Part shown: piece after piece, positions 8,473 to 17,115 of the stretch
How positions within the stretch are numbered: position 1 is the stretch's first letter
How the letters are laid out: each line of letters opens with the position of its first letter
Assembly: GCA_024277955.1 (NCBI GenBank)
Contig: JAJRUE010000154.1
Coordinates: 1-24,742, forward strand
Direction: 5' to 3'
Length of the DNA: 24,742 nucleotides
DNA from: Alphaproteobacteria bacterium
GTDB taxonomy: Bacteria > Pseudomonadota > Alphaproteobacteria > Rhodobacterales > Rhodobacteraceae
Position numbers and translations under genes: made by a program
The notes under the pieces: generated by a model
The model's database searches: none
Told to the model about the DNA's origin: nothing
The model's input: only the letters and a program-made list of their open reading frames with translations

Positions 8473-9897
8473 ATGTCAGATGATCCGTTTGCAGAACCCG
8501 ACGATACCGACAAGACGGTGATTCGCCCGAACCCCGGTGGCCGGCGCAAGACGGCTGCCCAGCCTGCCGCAACGCCCAGCCCCGACCCGGGCGCCGCGCC
8601 CGCACCCGCACCCGAAGCCGATGCTTTCGGAATTCCGGCGCCGGCCGCCCCCAAAGCGGCTGCGGCGGCGGGCGGGGCAAGCGCCGCCTCGATGTCGCTT
8701 TCGATGACCGGGATGAACCAGCTGAACGCCTGCGCGTCCACGCTGTTTTCGCTGATCAGCCGCATTCGCAACCGTGCCCAGCACATGGACCCGGACAAGC
8801 TGCGTCAAAGCGTGGTCGCCGAGGTGCGCAATTTCGAAAGCCGCGCGCTGCAGGCCCAGATCGACCCACAAACGGTGAAAATCGCCCGCTATGCGATCTG
8901 CGCGACGCTCGATGACGTGGTGCTGAATACGCCCTGGGGCGGGCAATCGAGCTGGGCGCAGAAATCCATGGTTGGCACGTTCCACCGCGAAACCGTGGGC
9001 GGCGACCGGTTTTACGACCTGCTGGCGCGGCTGGAAAAGGAACCTTCCAACAACATTGACCTGCTGGAATTTCTTTACATGTGCCTGTCGCTCGGCTTCG
9101 AGGGGCGGCTGCGGGTCGAAGAGAACGGCTCGGAAAAGCACCTGCAGATCCGCAACGGGCTGGCGCGGATCATTCGGGCGCAGCGCGGCCCGGTCGAACG
9201 TGACCTGTCGCCACACTGGAAGGGCGTCGACAAGCCGTTCCGGGCGCTGTCCGCCTGGCGTCTGGTCTGGATCGCGCTGGCCAGTTCGGCGGCGATCCTT
9301 GCGGTGGTGTTCCTGGTGCTGTCCTACCTGCTGTCCAATTCCACCGAACGGGTGATCGGCCAGCTTTCGGCGCTCGACACCGGCGTGGTTGCCGAACTGT
9401 TCCGCCGCGCGCCGCCGCCGCCACCGCCGCCGACTCCGGTGATCGCCCCGAAAAAGATCGAAACCGTTTCCAGTTTCCTTCAGCCCGAGATTGCCGAGGG
9501 TATCGTCAGCGTGTTCGAAAAGGGTAACACCCTGGTGATCCGCATCAACGGCGCGGGCATGTTCAAGTCCGGTTCAGACAAGCTGCAATACGCCTTTGAC
9601 GAACCGCTGCGCCGGGTGGCCGTGGCGCTGAACGATCAGCCCGGCCCGGTGATCGTGGTGGGCCATTCCGACAATGTGCCGATCCGTTCCAGCCGGTTCC
9701 CGTCGAACATGGCGCTGTCGCTGGCGCGGGCGCGTTCGGTGATGAACACCATCGCCGCGACGCTGGACGATCCGTCGCGGCTGACCGCCGAGGGACGCGC
9801 CGACAAGGATCCGATTGCCGACAATTCAACCAGGGCGGGGCGGGCGCTGAACCGGCGCATCGAGATCGTCCTGGTACAAGGGGATGAGCAACAATGA
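8473..9897 (+). CDS. tssL: T6SS membrane protein TssL with C-terminal OmpA-like domain
   Basis: TssL and TssM form the envelope-spanning complex that docks the baseplate. The 474-residue product has an N-terminal disordered Pro/Ala-rich segment, a cytoplasmic DotU/IcmH domain (about residues 80-255), one membrane helix (about 264-287, LVWIALASSAAILAVVFLVL), and a periplasmic OmpA-like peptidoglycan-binding domain (about 340-468, VVGHSDNVPI and NMALSLARARSV). This makes it an extended TssL that anchors itself to the cell wall. Residues 12-25 (TDKTVIRPNPGGRR) resemble the N-terminal phosphothreonine site of Agrobacterium TssL that binds Fha. An AAGGGA lies upstream of the ATG. The stop overlaps the tssM start. 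Confidence 0.97.
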   Translation: MSDDPFAEPDDTDKTVIRPNPGGRRKTAAQPAATPSPDPGAAPAPAPEADAFGIPAPAAPKAAAAAGGASAASMSLSMTGMNQLNACASTLFSLISRIRNRAQHMDPDKLRQSVVAEVRNFESRALQAQIDPQTVKIARYAICATLDDVVLNTPWGGQSSWAQKSMVGTFHRETVGGDRFYDLLARLEKEPSNNIDLLEFLYMCLSLGFEGRLRVEENGSEKHLQIRNGLARIIRAQRGPVERDLSPHWKGVDKPFRALSAWRLVWIALASSAAILAVVFLVLSYLLSNSTERVIGQLSALDTGVVAELFRRAPPPPPPPTPVIAPKKIETVSSFLQPEIAEGIVSVFEKGNTLVIRINGAGMFKSGSDKLQYAFDEPLRRVAVALNDQPGPVIVVGHSDNVPIRSSRFPSNMALSLARARSVMNTIAATLDDPSRLTAEGRADKDPIADNSTRAGRALNRRIEIVLVQGDEQQ

Positions 9898-12800
9898 TCC
9901 GCCGATATCTGTTCCCGATCCTGCGGTCGATCTATCTCAGCCTGTTGTTGCTGGCCGTCGTCCTGTCGGTCTGCATATGGTATTTCGCCCCCTACATAGG
10001 CGGCGAAACCTGGCGTCCTTTCGACAGCACCACCAGCCGGATCGTCACCATTTCGATCCTGTGGGTGATCATCCTTGGCACCATCCTGACGATCTTCCTG
10101 GTGCGCCGCCGGCGTGAAAGGAAGATGACCGAAGACATTGCCGAAGCGGTCGACGCCGACCCCGGCGACGAGATCGTGCAAGCCGAACTGGGCGAATTGC
10201 GCGACAAGCTGAAAACCGCGATGGCGCTGCTGCGCAAGTCCAAGAACGGGCGCCGGCATCTGAACGAACTGCCGTGGTATGTGCTGATCGGCCCGCCGGG
10301 CGCCGGCAAGACCACCGCGATCGTCAATTCCGGCCTGCAATTCCCGCTGGCCGATGAAATGGGCAAGACCGCCATCGGCGGGGTCGGGGGCACGCGCAAC
10401 TGCGACTGGTGGTTCACCAACGACGCGGTGCTGATCGACACCGCCGGACGCTATACCACCCAGGAAAGCGACGCCGAAACCGACAACGCCGCCTGGGTCG
10501 GATTTCTCGGCCTGCTCAAGAAATACCGCAAGCGCCAGCCGATCAACGGCGCGCTGATCGCCATCAGCCTGAGCGATCTTTCGATGCAGGACGAAGCCAC
10601 GCAGATGGGCCACGCCAAGGCGGTGCGCCGCCGCCTGCACGAGCTGCGCGAAAAGCTGGGGGTGCGTTTCCCGGTCTATGTGCTGTTCACCAAGGCCGAC
10701 CTGATCGCGGGGTTCAGCGAATTCCACGAACGTCTTGGCAAGGAAGACCGCGAACAGGTCTGGGGCTTCACCCTTCCTTTGGACAAGTCCAAGGCAGAAC
10801 ATTCGCCGGTCGAGGGGTTCGATCAGGAATTCGCCCTGTTGCTGGCCCGGCTGAACGCCCAGTCGCTGGAACTGATGCAGGCGGAAACCGACCACCAGCG
10901 CCGGTCGCTGATCGCCGGGTTCCCCAGCCAGGTTGCCTCGGTCCGGCAGGTGGCGCGCGGTTTCCTGCGCGAAGTGTTCCAGGACAACCGGTTCGAGCGC
11001 CGGCACATGCTGCGCGGGGTGTATTTCACCTCGGGCACCCAGGAGGGCACGCCGATCGACCGGCTGATGATGGGCATGGCCAAGACCTTTGGCATCGGCC
11101 GCCAGGCGATCGGGTCCGGGCAGGGGACCGGGCGGTCGTTCTTTCTGACCCGGCTGTTTACCGACGTGGTGTTCAAGGAAGCGGGGCTGGTTTCGGCCGA
11201 CGACAAGGTCGAACGGCGCTACCGCTGGACCAAACGCGCCGCGATCGCCGCCACCGTGCTGGTGGCGCTTGGCATGGGCGCGCTGTGGACCCGCAGCTAT
11301 CTGGGCAACAAGGCGCTGATCGCCCAGGCGCAGGCCGGGGTTTCGGATTTCCAGACCGCCGCCGCCAACATCCCCGGCAACCCGATCGGCGATACCGATC
11401 TGCCGCCGATTTCGGTTGCGCTGAACATATTGCGCGACCTGCCGGGCAACCCGGTGCTGAGCGACCCCAAACCGCCCCGCGCGGTCCGGTTCGGTCTGTA
11501 TCAGGGCGATGTGATCGGCACCCAGGTTGCCCAGACCTACCGGGCGGCGCTGAACCAGCATTTCCTGCCACGCCTGTTGCTGCGGCTGGAAGAACAGATG
11601 CAGGCCAACCTGAACAACCCCGATTTCCTGTTCGAGGCGCTCAAGGTCTATCTGATGCTTGGCCTGCAGGGGCCGATGAACAAGGACATGGTCGCCGAAT
11701 GGATGCAGGCCGACTGGTCGCAGGCCTACCGCGGCGTCGCCCGTCAGCAGCTGCGCGCCGACCTCAAGGACCACCTGGATGCTCTGCTCAAGCAGCCGAT
11801 GCAGGAAATCGCGCTGAACGGTCCGCTGATCGAACAGGTGCGCAGCATCATTTCCGAACTGCCGCTGGCCGAACGGGTCTACAACGGCATCATCAACAGC
11901 CCCAAGGCCAAGGCCTTGCCCAAGTGGCGGATCACCGATGCCGGCGGGCCGGCGGTGAAGCGGGTGCTGGTGCGGTCCTCGGGCAAGGCGCTCAACGACG
12001 GGATCGAGGGGGTCTTTACCTATGACGGCTTCAACCGGTTCTTCCTGGGCGAAGCGGTCAGCGTCACCAGCCGGATCAAGAACGAAGCCTGGGTGCTGGG
12101 CGAAAGCGGCGAGGCGATCCAGACCGACCAGGCGCTTTTGCAGATGAGCCGGGACGTGCTGGACCTGTATTACACCGACTTCATCAGCCGCTATGACGAC
12201 ATTCTGGGCGACATCGAAATCGTGCCGCTGGAATCGCTGTCGCACGCGGTCGAGGTGGTGAATGTGCTGTCCGGGCCGACCTCTCCGATCGCCAATATCC
12301 TGACCGAGATCGCCAAGGAAACCAAGCTGACCGAAGATCGTTCGGTGCTGGACAAGACCGGCGTCGGCAAGGGGATATCCGATGTCGCGTCGCTCGAGCT
12401 TCGTTCGAATATCTCGATCCAGGGGCAGATCTTTCTGGAAGCGCTGTCCAATTCGCCGCTGGCCGGCAGCAACGAACCGCCCAAGCCGCCCGGCGCCTAT
12501 GTCGAGGAACGCTTTGCCTGGTTGCACGAACTGGTCGACCGGCCTGAGGGCCAGCCTTCGCAGCTGGACGAATTGATGGCCGTGCTGACCGAGGTCACCA
12601 AGGAACTGCGCAAGCAGGCGTTCAGCGGCGTTACCGGCGGCGGCGACCAGGGCGCGGCCCTGCTGCAGTTTCAGGAAATGGCGTCGCGCTTTCCCGGCCC
12701 GCTGCAAAGGTGGGGGGCGCAGATCGCGCAGGGCGCCGCGGGCATAACCTCGGGCGGAACGCGGGCCTCGATCAACGCGCGCTGGCAGGCCGACGTGCTG

Positions 12801-13466
12801 CCGTTCTGCGAACAGGCGCTGAAGAACCGCTACCCGTTCAATCGGCGCGCGCAGGCCGACGTGGCGCTGCAGGATTTCCAGAAGCTGTTTGCGCCGGGCG
12901 GGCTGATCGACACGTTCTTTAACGAAAACCTGGCCAAGTTCGTCGATACCCGCACCCGGCCCTGGTCGTGGAAGGTGGTGAACAACACCGATCTCGGGAT
13001 TTCACCGGCGGTGTTGCGGCAGATGCAAAACGCCGCCGAGATCCGCGATGCCTTCTTTGCCGGCGGTCCGACGCCTGCGGTTTCGTTCCAGATTTCGCCC
13101 GAAGCGCTGGACCCGAAAGCGCGCAGCGTGCTGCTGGAAGTGGATGGCCAGCAGGTCGGCTTCAAGCATCGTGGCGGCCAGTTGACGCCGGTGGCGATGA
13201 CCTGGCCCGGCTCGGTGGGCATGGCGCGGGTCACGTTCGAGCCGAAAAAGCGCAATATCGAAAACAGCTTTGCCAAGGACGGGCCCTGGGCCTGGTTCCG
13301 GCTGCTGGACGCCGCCGAAGTGCGCAAGACCAACGTTTCCGACCGGCAGCGGCTGATCTTCAACATCGGCGGGCGGATCGCGATCTTCCAGATCCAGTCC
13401 GGGTCGGTCCTTAACCCGTTCGCCCTGCCGGCGCTTTCGAAATTCAGCTGTCCGAAGTCGTTTTGA
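9894..13466 (+). CDS. tssM: T6SS inner-membrane protein TssM (IcmF/ImpL)
   Basis: TssM spans the inner membrane, reaches through the periplasm and binds TssL, forming the core of the membrane complex. The 1190-residue product has two N-terminal membrane helices (about residues 9-32 and 49-71). A cytoplasmic GTPase-like domain follows, with an intact Walker A GPPGAGKTT at 133-141 and DTAGR at 182-186. A third membrane helix lies at about 449-468, and a long periplasmic region completes the protein. Some TssM proteins lack the Walker A motif; here it is intact, so nucleotide binding is plausible. The start ATG overlaps the tssL stop (ATGA), and the stop overlaps the tagF start (TGATG), so tssL, tssM and tagF are translationally coupled. 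Length and layout are normal for the family. Confidence 0.98.
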   Translation: MIRRYLFPILRSIYLSLLLLAVVLSVCIWYFAPYIGGETWRPFDSTTSRIVTISILWVIILGTILTIFLVRRRRERKMTEDIAEAVDADPGDEIVQAELGELRDKLKTAMALLRKSKNGRRHLNELPWYVLIGPPGAGKTTAIVNSGLQFPLADEMGKTAIGGVGGTRNCDWWFTNDAVLIDTAGRYTTQESDAETDNAAWVGFLGLLKKYRKRQPINGALIAISLSDLSMQDEATQMGHAKAVRRRLHELREKLGVRFPVYVLFTKADLIAGFSEFHERLGKEDREQVWGFTLPLDKSKAEHSPVEGFDQEFALLLARLNAQSLELMQAETDHQRRSLIAGFPSQVASVRQVARGFLREVFQDNRFERRHMLRGVYFTSGTQEGTPIDRLMMGMAKTFGIGRQAIGSGQGTGRSFFLTRLFTDVVFKEAGLVSADDKVERRYRWTKRAAIAATVLVALGMGALWTRSYLGNKALIAQAQAGVSDFQTAAANIPGNPIGDTDLPPISVALNILRDLPGNPVLSDPKPPRAVRFGLYQGDVIGTQVAQTYRAALNQHFLPRLLLRLEEQMQANLNNPDFLFEALKVYLMLGLQGPMNKDMVAEWMQADWSQAYRGVARQQLRADLKDHLDALLKQPMQEIALNGPLIEQVRSIISELPLAERVYNGIINSPKAKALPKWRITDAGGPAVKRVLVRSSGKALNDGIEGVFTYDGFNRFFLGEAVSVTSRIKNEAWVLGESGEAIQTDQALLQMSRDVLDLYYTDFISRYDDILGDIEIVPLESLSHAVEVVNVLSGPTSPIANILTEIAKETKLTEDRSVLDKTGVGKGISDVASLELRSNISIQGQIFLEALSNSPLAGSNEPPKPPGAYVEERFAWLHELVDRPEGQPSQLDELMAVLTEVTKELRKQAFSGVTGGGDQGAALLQFQEMASRFPGPLQRWGAQIAQGAAGITSGGTRASINARWQADVLPFCEQALKNRYPFNRRAQADVALQDFQKLFAPGGLIDTFFNENLAKFVDTRTRPWSWKVVNNTDLGISPAVLRQMQNAAEIRDAFFAGGPTPAVSFQISPEALDPKARSVLLEVDGQQVGFKHRGGQLTPVAMTWPGSVGMARVTFEPKKRNIENSFAKDGPWAWFRLLDAAEVRKTNVSDRQRLIFNIGGRIAIFQIQSGSVLNPFALPALSKFSCPKSF

Positions 13467-14134
13467 TGGTTGAGGGGTTCGGTGCATTTGGCAAGATGCC
13501 GGGGCTGGGCGATTTCTTTCGCTTCAACACCCCGCCGGGGTTCGTCGAGGTCTGGGACCAGTGGTTGCAGGAACATATCCTCGAAACCCGCCAGGCGCTT
13601 GGCGAAGGCTGGCACGACACCTACATGTCGGCGCCGATCTGGCGCTTTACCCTGGCCGCGGGGCTTGCCGGCGCGCACAAGGTGCAGGGTGTGCTGATGC
13701 CCTCGGTCGACCGGGTCGGGCGGCTGTTTCCGCTGACCCTGATGGCGCCGCTGGATGGTGACAGCACCGCGCTGGCCGATCACTTTGCCGCGCGTCCGGT
13801 GTTCACCGCGCTGGAAGACATCGCGCTGGACATGCTGGAAGACGGTCACACCCGCGACGGGCTGCAGGAACGGCTGGGCGCGATCCGCCCGCCCAAGCCA
13901 GCCGACACCAGCCCGCTGCGCACCTTCTTCGGGTCGATGGTGATGCGGCGGGGCGACGCCAGCGCCATCGCCGCCGAACTTGCCGGGCAGCGGTTTCACC
14001 AGCCAAGCGTCTGGAGCACCGAAATAGACGGCCACCCGCAAATGCTGATCTGCGAGAAACTGCCGGGCAGGGACGCGGCCCTCGGGCTGATCGACACCAC
14101 CGCCCGCATCTGGACCGAGGCGACCCCGCTATGA
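13466..14134 (+). CDS. tagF: T6SS regulator TagF (ImpM)
   Basis: TagF proteins repress T6SS firing after translation, working alongside or independently of the kinase-phosphatase pair. The start is the ATG at 13466, overlapping the tssM stop; an upstream TTG at 13463 is less likely. The product is 222 residues and begins with the family hallmark FGAFGKMPGLGDFFRFNTP, followed by VEVWDQWLQ. Conserved later features include a VDRVGRLFPLTL stretch and a C-terminal segment around PSVWSTEIDG. No membrane segment is present. In Agrobacterium, TagF and PppA are fused in one polypeptide; here they are separate genes that overlap by four bases. Confidence 0.95.
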   Translation: MVEGFGAFGKMPGLGDFFRFNTPPGFVEVWDQWLQEHILETRQALGEGWHDTYMSAPIWRFTLAAGLAGAHKVQGVLMPSVDRVGRLFPLTLMAPLDGDSTALADHFAARPVFTALEDIALDMLEDGHTRDGLQERLGAIRPPKPADTSPLRTFFGSMVMRRGDASAIAAELAGQRFHQPSVWSTEIDGHPQMLICEKLPGRDAALGLIDTTARIWTEATPL

Positions 14135-14853
14135 CCGCCCAGCTGCAATTCCGCTACAATGCGAAAACCCATGTCGGCCACGTGCGCGCGGTGAATGAAG
14201 ACGCGATCCTGGCGGTGCCCGGCCAGAACATATGGCTGGTGGCCGACGGGATGGGCGGGCACGCGGCGGGGGATTTCGCCAGCCGGCTGATCGCCGATAC
14301 CGTGGCGATGCTGCCCGACGGGCTGGAGCCGGCCGAAAAGATGCAGGCCCTGCGCGCGGCGATCCAGCAGGCCCACAACATCATCGTTTCCGAGGCCGAG
14401 GAACGCGGCCGCGGCACGATCGGCGCAACCGTGGTGGCGCTGATGATGGCCAACAACCACTTCGTCGCCTTCTGGGCCGGCGACAGCCGGCTGTATCGGT
14501 TGCGCGCCGGCCATATCGAGATGCTGACCACCGATCATTCGGTGGTGGCCGATCTGGTGCTCAGCGGGGAAATCTCCTGGGACGAAGCCGAACAACACCC
14601 GCAAAGCAACGCCATCACCCGCGCGGTCGGGGTGGGCGACGAACTGGAACTGGACAAGATCCGCGGCCAGGTCGAACCGGGCGACCGGTTCTTGCTGTGC
14701 AGCGACGGGCTGACCAAATACGCGACCTTCCAGATGCTCGAAGACATCCTGCGCGCCAACCCGATCGAAACCGTGTCGGACAAGCTGCTCAAGCTGGCGC
14801 TGGACGGCGGCGGGCAGGACAATATTTCGGTCATCGTGGTCGATGCCGCCTGA
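14131..14853 (+). CDS. pppA: PP2C-type Ser/Thr phosphatase PppA
   Basis: PppA removes phosphate from the targets of PpkA and so opposes T6SS activation. The 240-residue product contains all main PP2C metal-binding motifs: NEDA (E23, D24), VADGMGGH (D39), GTIGATVVAL, FWAGDSRLYRL, CSDGLT (D192) and GQDNISVIVV (D230, N231). There is no signal peptide or membrane helix, so it acts in the cytoplasm. The ATG overlaps the tagF stop (ATGA), which fixes the start. It is the last gene of the long plus-strand operon and converges on ppkA, leaving about 42 bases between the two genes. Confidence 0.97.
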   Translation: MTAQLQFRYNAKTHVGHVRAVNEDAILAVPGQNIWLVADGMGGHAAGDFASRLIADTVAMLPDGLEPAEKMQALRAAIQQAHNIIVSEAEERGRGTIGATVVALMMANNHFVAFWAGDSRLYRLRAGHIEMLTTDHSVVADLVLSGEISWDEAEQHPQSNAITRAVGVGDELELDKIRGQVEPGDRFLLCSDGLTKYATFQMLEDILRANPIETVSDKLLKLALDGGGQDNISVIVVDAA

Positions 14854-14898
14854 GCGCGGCGCGCGGGCGTCAGACCGACCGGGGATAGGCTGCGCTCA
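14851..14898. terminator. Possible bidirectional terminator hairpin between pppA and ppkA
   Basis: TGAGCGCGGC at 14851-14860 and GCTGCGCTCA at 14889-14898 form a 10-bp inverted repeat, with one G-U pair in the plus-strand RNA, around a 28-base loop. Each arm includes the stop codon of one of the convergent genes. No T-rich tract follows on either strand, so an intrinsic terminator is only a possibility. Confidence 0.3.
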
Positions 14899-17073
14899 GG
14901 GCTTGGCGGAAATCATGATCCGGCTGTCCAGCGAATAGATCAGGTTCGAATTCCCCGCCGCCAGTTCCGCCAGCGCCTGGGCATATCCGGCAGCGCTTTC
15001 GATGGTCGGGCGCAGCGCTGAAAACAGCGGCCGGGCCGAATGGATCACGATGACCTTGCTCTTGCCCAGGGTGCTGTCGTCCACCTGGAACCCCAGCTTG
15101 CCCGCGGCCAGCACATCCTTGCGCGGAAAGGCGACGCGCACCTTGATCGGCCCGGTTCTGCCGGCCCTGAGCGCGGCCACCGAATTGTCGGTGCGCGACC
15201 GGTTGGGCAGCAGGTGGAACACGTTGCCGGACACATCCAGGATCGAAACCGACAGGAAGCCGCTGTCCACGGCTTGCGGCAGCACCACGTCGATCACCGG
15301 GTTTTCGCCAACGAAAAACCGCCCCGTGGGGTTGGGGGTGCCGTTGTCGCCAACGCTGAACTCGATGTCTATGGCGCTTTCGGGGGCGCTTGGCAGGTTG
15401 GTTTCGATCAGGCACAGCGTGGGGTTCAGGATCTCGGTATTCACCACCACCTCGCGGTCGCCGGCAAGTTCGCGGATCGCGTCGAACAGCTGGATCCGGC
15501 TGGCCGAGCTTGCCAGCCGCCCGACCACGGAAATCGTGCTGTTCACCCCGTAGCCAAAGGGCGGCACGTTCTTGAGCGCCAGCTTGCCGCAATCGGCGTA
15601 TTCGTCGAGCAGGTGGGTCAGTTCGTCGGCCTTGATGATGGCCGGGCCAAGCGAAATCAAGGCCTTGCCGGTCAGCCCCCCTGGCAAGCCGCCACGAAAG
15701 GCATTGGCCGCAAGGTCGCGCGTGCGCCGGTCCTTGGCGGTGCCGGTGATCTGGGCGCGGTTGCCGCTGACCACCAGGCGCCACTGGTCGATCGGCTTCA
15801 GCGTTTCAAGAACCGCCAGAATATCCTGGCCCCAGGTTTCGGCGATATTGCCCGAAGCCAGCGTCAGTTCGCTGGTGCCGGACTGGGCGATCATCGTGCG
15901 TTCGATGGCCTGCTGCACCTTGGGCGACGGCACGTAGCCAACCGCGCGCGGGGCCGCGTTTTCCGGCTTTTCGATGATCAGCGTGTAGGGATCGGCCAGC
16001 GGGTAGCTGGTGACCAGAAACTTGTCGAACAGCCCAAGGTAGTAGCCGCCGCCCCCGGCCCCGGCCAGAACCAGCAGCAGCAACACCAGGATCAGCCCGC
16101 GGCGCGACTTGCGCCCGCCGCCTGCCGCCGTTCCGGCCGGAACCGCGGTTGTGGCTGCCGGCGGCGGCACCGCCGTGCCGGGGCGCGGCGGATGGGTGAC
16201 ATCGCCCGACAGGCCGCCGGGCAGGGTGCCGGCGATTACCGTCGCATCGCCCGCCGGGTCGATGTGGGCAAGCACCTCGGCCGCCGACTGGAACCGCTTG
16301 TCCGGGTCGGGTTCGGTCATCCGGTCGATCAACCCCTTGAGCGGCTCTGGCACGCCCGTGGTGTCCAGCGGTTCGGACTTGCCCTGGACCACCTCCATCG
16401 GGTTCTTGCCTTCGGTCGGAGACTTGCCCCGGTAGACGGCCAGCAGCAGCGCCCCAAGCGCATAGATGTCGGACCGCGCATCGGTCTGACCCTTGAGCTG
16501 CTCGGGCGCGGCATAGGCGTATTTTCCGGCGAATTCGTTGCCGACGATGGTCTTGGCGCCGGGGTTGGTGTCCTTGGCGATGCCGAAATCGATGATCACC
16601 GCCTGCGAAGGCACCCCGTCGCGCAGGATGATGTTGTCGGGCGACAGGTCGCGGTGCACGATGTTGCGGCTGTGGGCGGCGTGCAGCCCTTCGGTCACCC
16701 GACGGCAGATCGTCACCAGGTCATCCGCCGACAGGCCGCCGGTCTTCATCATCTCGTCCAGGCCCGGGCCTTCCACGTAGTCCATCACCAGGTAGACCAG
16801 CCCGTCGTGGGTGCGGTGGTTTTCCGAGTAACGCACCACCGCATCGTGGCGGATATCGCGGATTTCCTCTTCGCGGGTCAGCAGGACCAGATAGTCCTCG
16901 TTTCCGGAAAACTCGGATTTGAGTGCCTTGAGCGCCACAAGGCGGCCGGAAATCTCGTTTCGGGCGCGGTAGACGTCGGACGTCCCGCCGCGCCCCAGCA
17001 GCGCTTCGATCCGGTAGGTGTTGTTCAGTAGATCACCGGGACGAAACACGTCACCCGGACGCGAATCCGTCAT
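14896..17073 (-). CDS. ppkA: T6SS Ser/Thr protein kinase PpkA (ImpN) with periplasmic domain
   Basis: PpkA phosphorylates FHA or TssL proteins to license T6SS assembly. The 725-residue product has an N-terminal Hanks-type kinase domain with a glycine-rich loop GRGGTSDV (27-34), ATP-binding lysine K49, catalytic HRDLSPDN (140-147) and DFG (162-164). The usual lysine of HRDxKxxN is serine here. A Pro/Ala-rich linker follows, then one membrane helix at about 325-347 (LILVLLLLVLAGAGGGGYY). The periplasmic part contains a BON-like segment (WRLVVSGNRAQITG) and a C-terminal beta-rich domain (FLSVSILDVSGNVFHLLPN) resembling DUF4384. The kinase is therefore built to sense an envelope signal. The gene runs opposite to the main T6SS operon and lies 42 bases downstream of the ompA-like gene, probably in the same transcript. 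Confidence 0.95.
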   Translation of the reverse strand: MTDSRPGDVFRPGDLLNNTYRIEALLGRGGTSDVYRARNEISGRLVALKALKSEFSGNEDYLVLLTREEEIRDIRHDAVVRYSENHRTHDGLVYLVMDYVEGPGLDEMMKTGGLSADDLVTICRRVTEGLHAAHSRNIVHRDLSPDNIILRDGVPSQAVIIDFGIAKDTNPGAKTIVGNEFAGKYAYAAPEQLKGQTDARSDIYALGALLLAVYRGKSPTEGKNPMEVVQGKSEPLDTTGVPEPLKGLIDRMTEPDPDKRFQSAAEVLAHIDPAGDATVIAGTLPGGLSGDVTHPPRPGTAVPPPAATTAVPAGTAAGGGRKSRRGLILVLLLLVLAGAGGGGYYLGLFDKFLVTSYPLADPYTLIIEKPENAAPRAVGYVPSPKVQQAIERTMIAQSGTSELTLASGNIAETWGQDILAVLETLKPIDQWRLVVSGNRAQITGTAKDRRTRDLAANAFRGGLPGGLTGKALISLGPAIIKADELTHLLDEYADCGKLALKNVPPFGYGVNSTISVVGRLASSASRIQLFDAIRELAGDREVVVNTEILNPTLCLIETNLPSAPESAIDIEFSVGDNGTPNPTGRFFVGENPVIDVVLPQAVDSGFLSVSILDVSGNVFHLLPNRSRTDNSVAALRAGRTGPIKVRVAFPRKDVLAAGKLGFQVDDSTLGKSKVIVIHSARPLFSALRPTIESAAGYAQALAELAAGNSNLIYSLDSRIMISAKP

Positions 17074-17115
17074 GTTGCCCCCGCCTGCGCGGTCTTGCCG
17101 AAGTGACCCAAGATC

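Noticed and set aside
9636..12707. Minus-strand open frame of 1023 codons
   Set aside because: It is antisense to tssL and tssM, which are clear. The composition is typical of a shadow frame.
15040..17031. Plus-strand open frame of 663 codons
   Set aside because: It is antisense to ppkA, whose kinase motifs are intact. No ribosome binding site or domain was seen.
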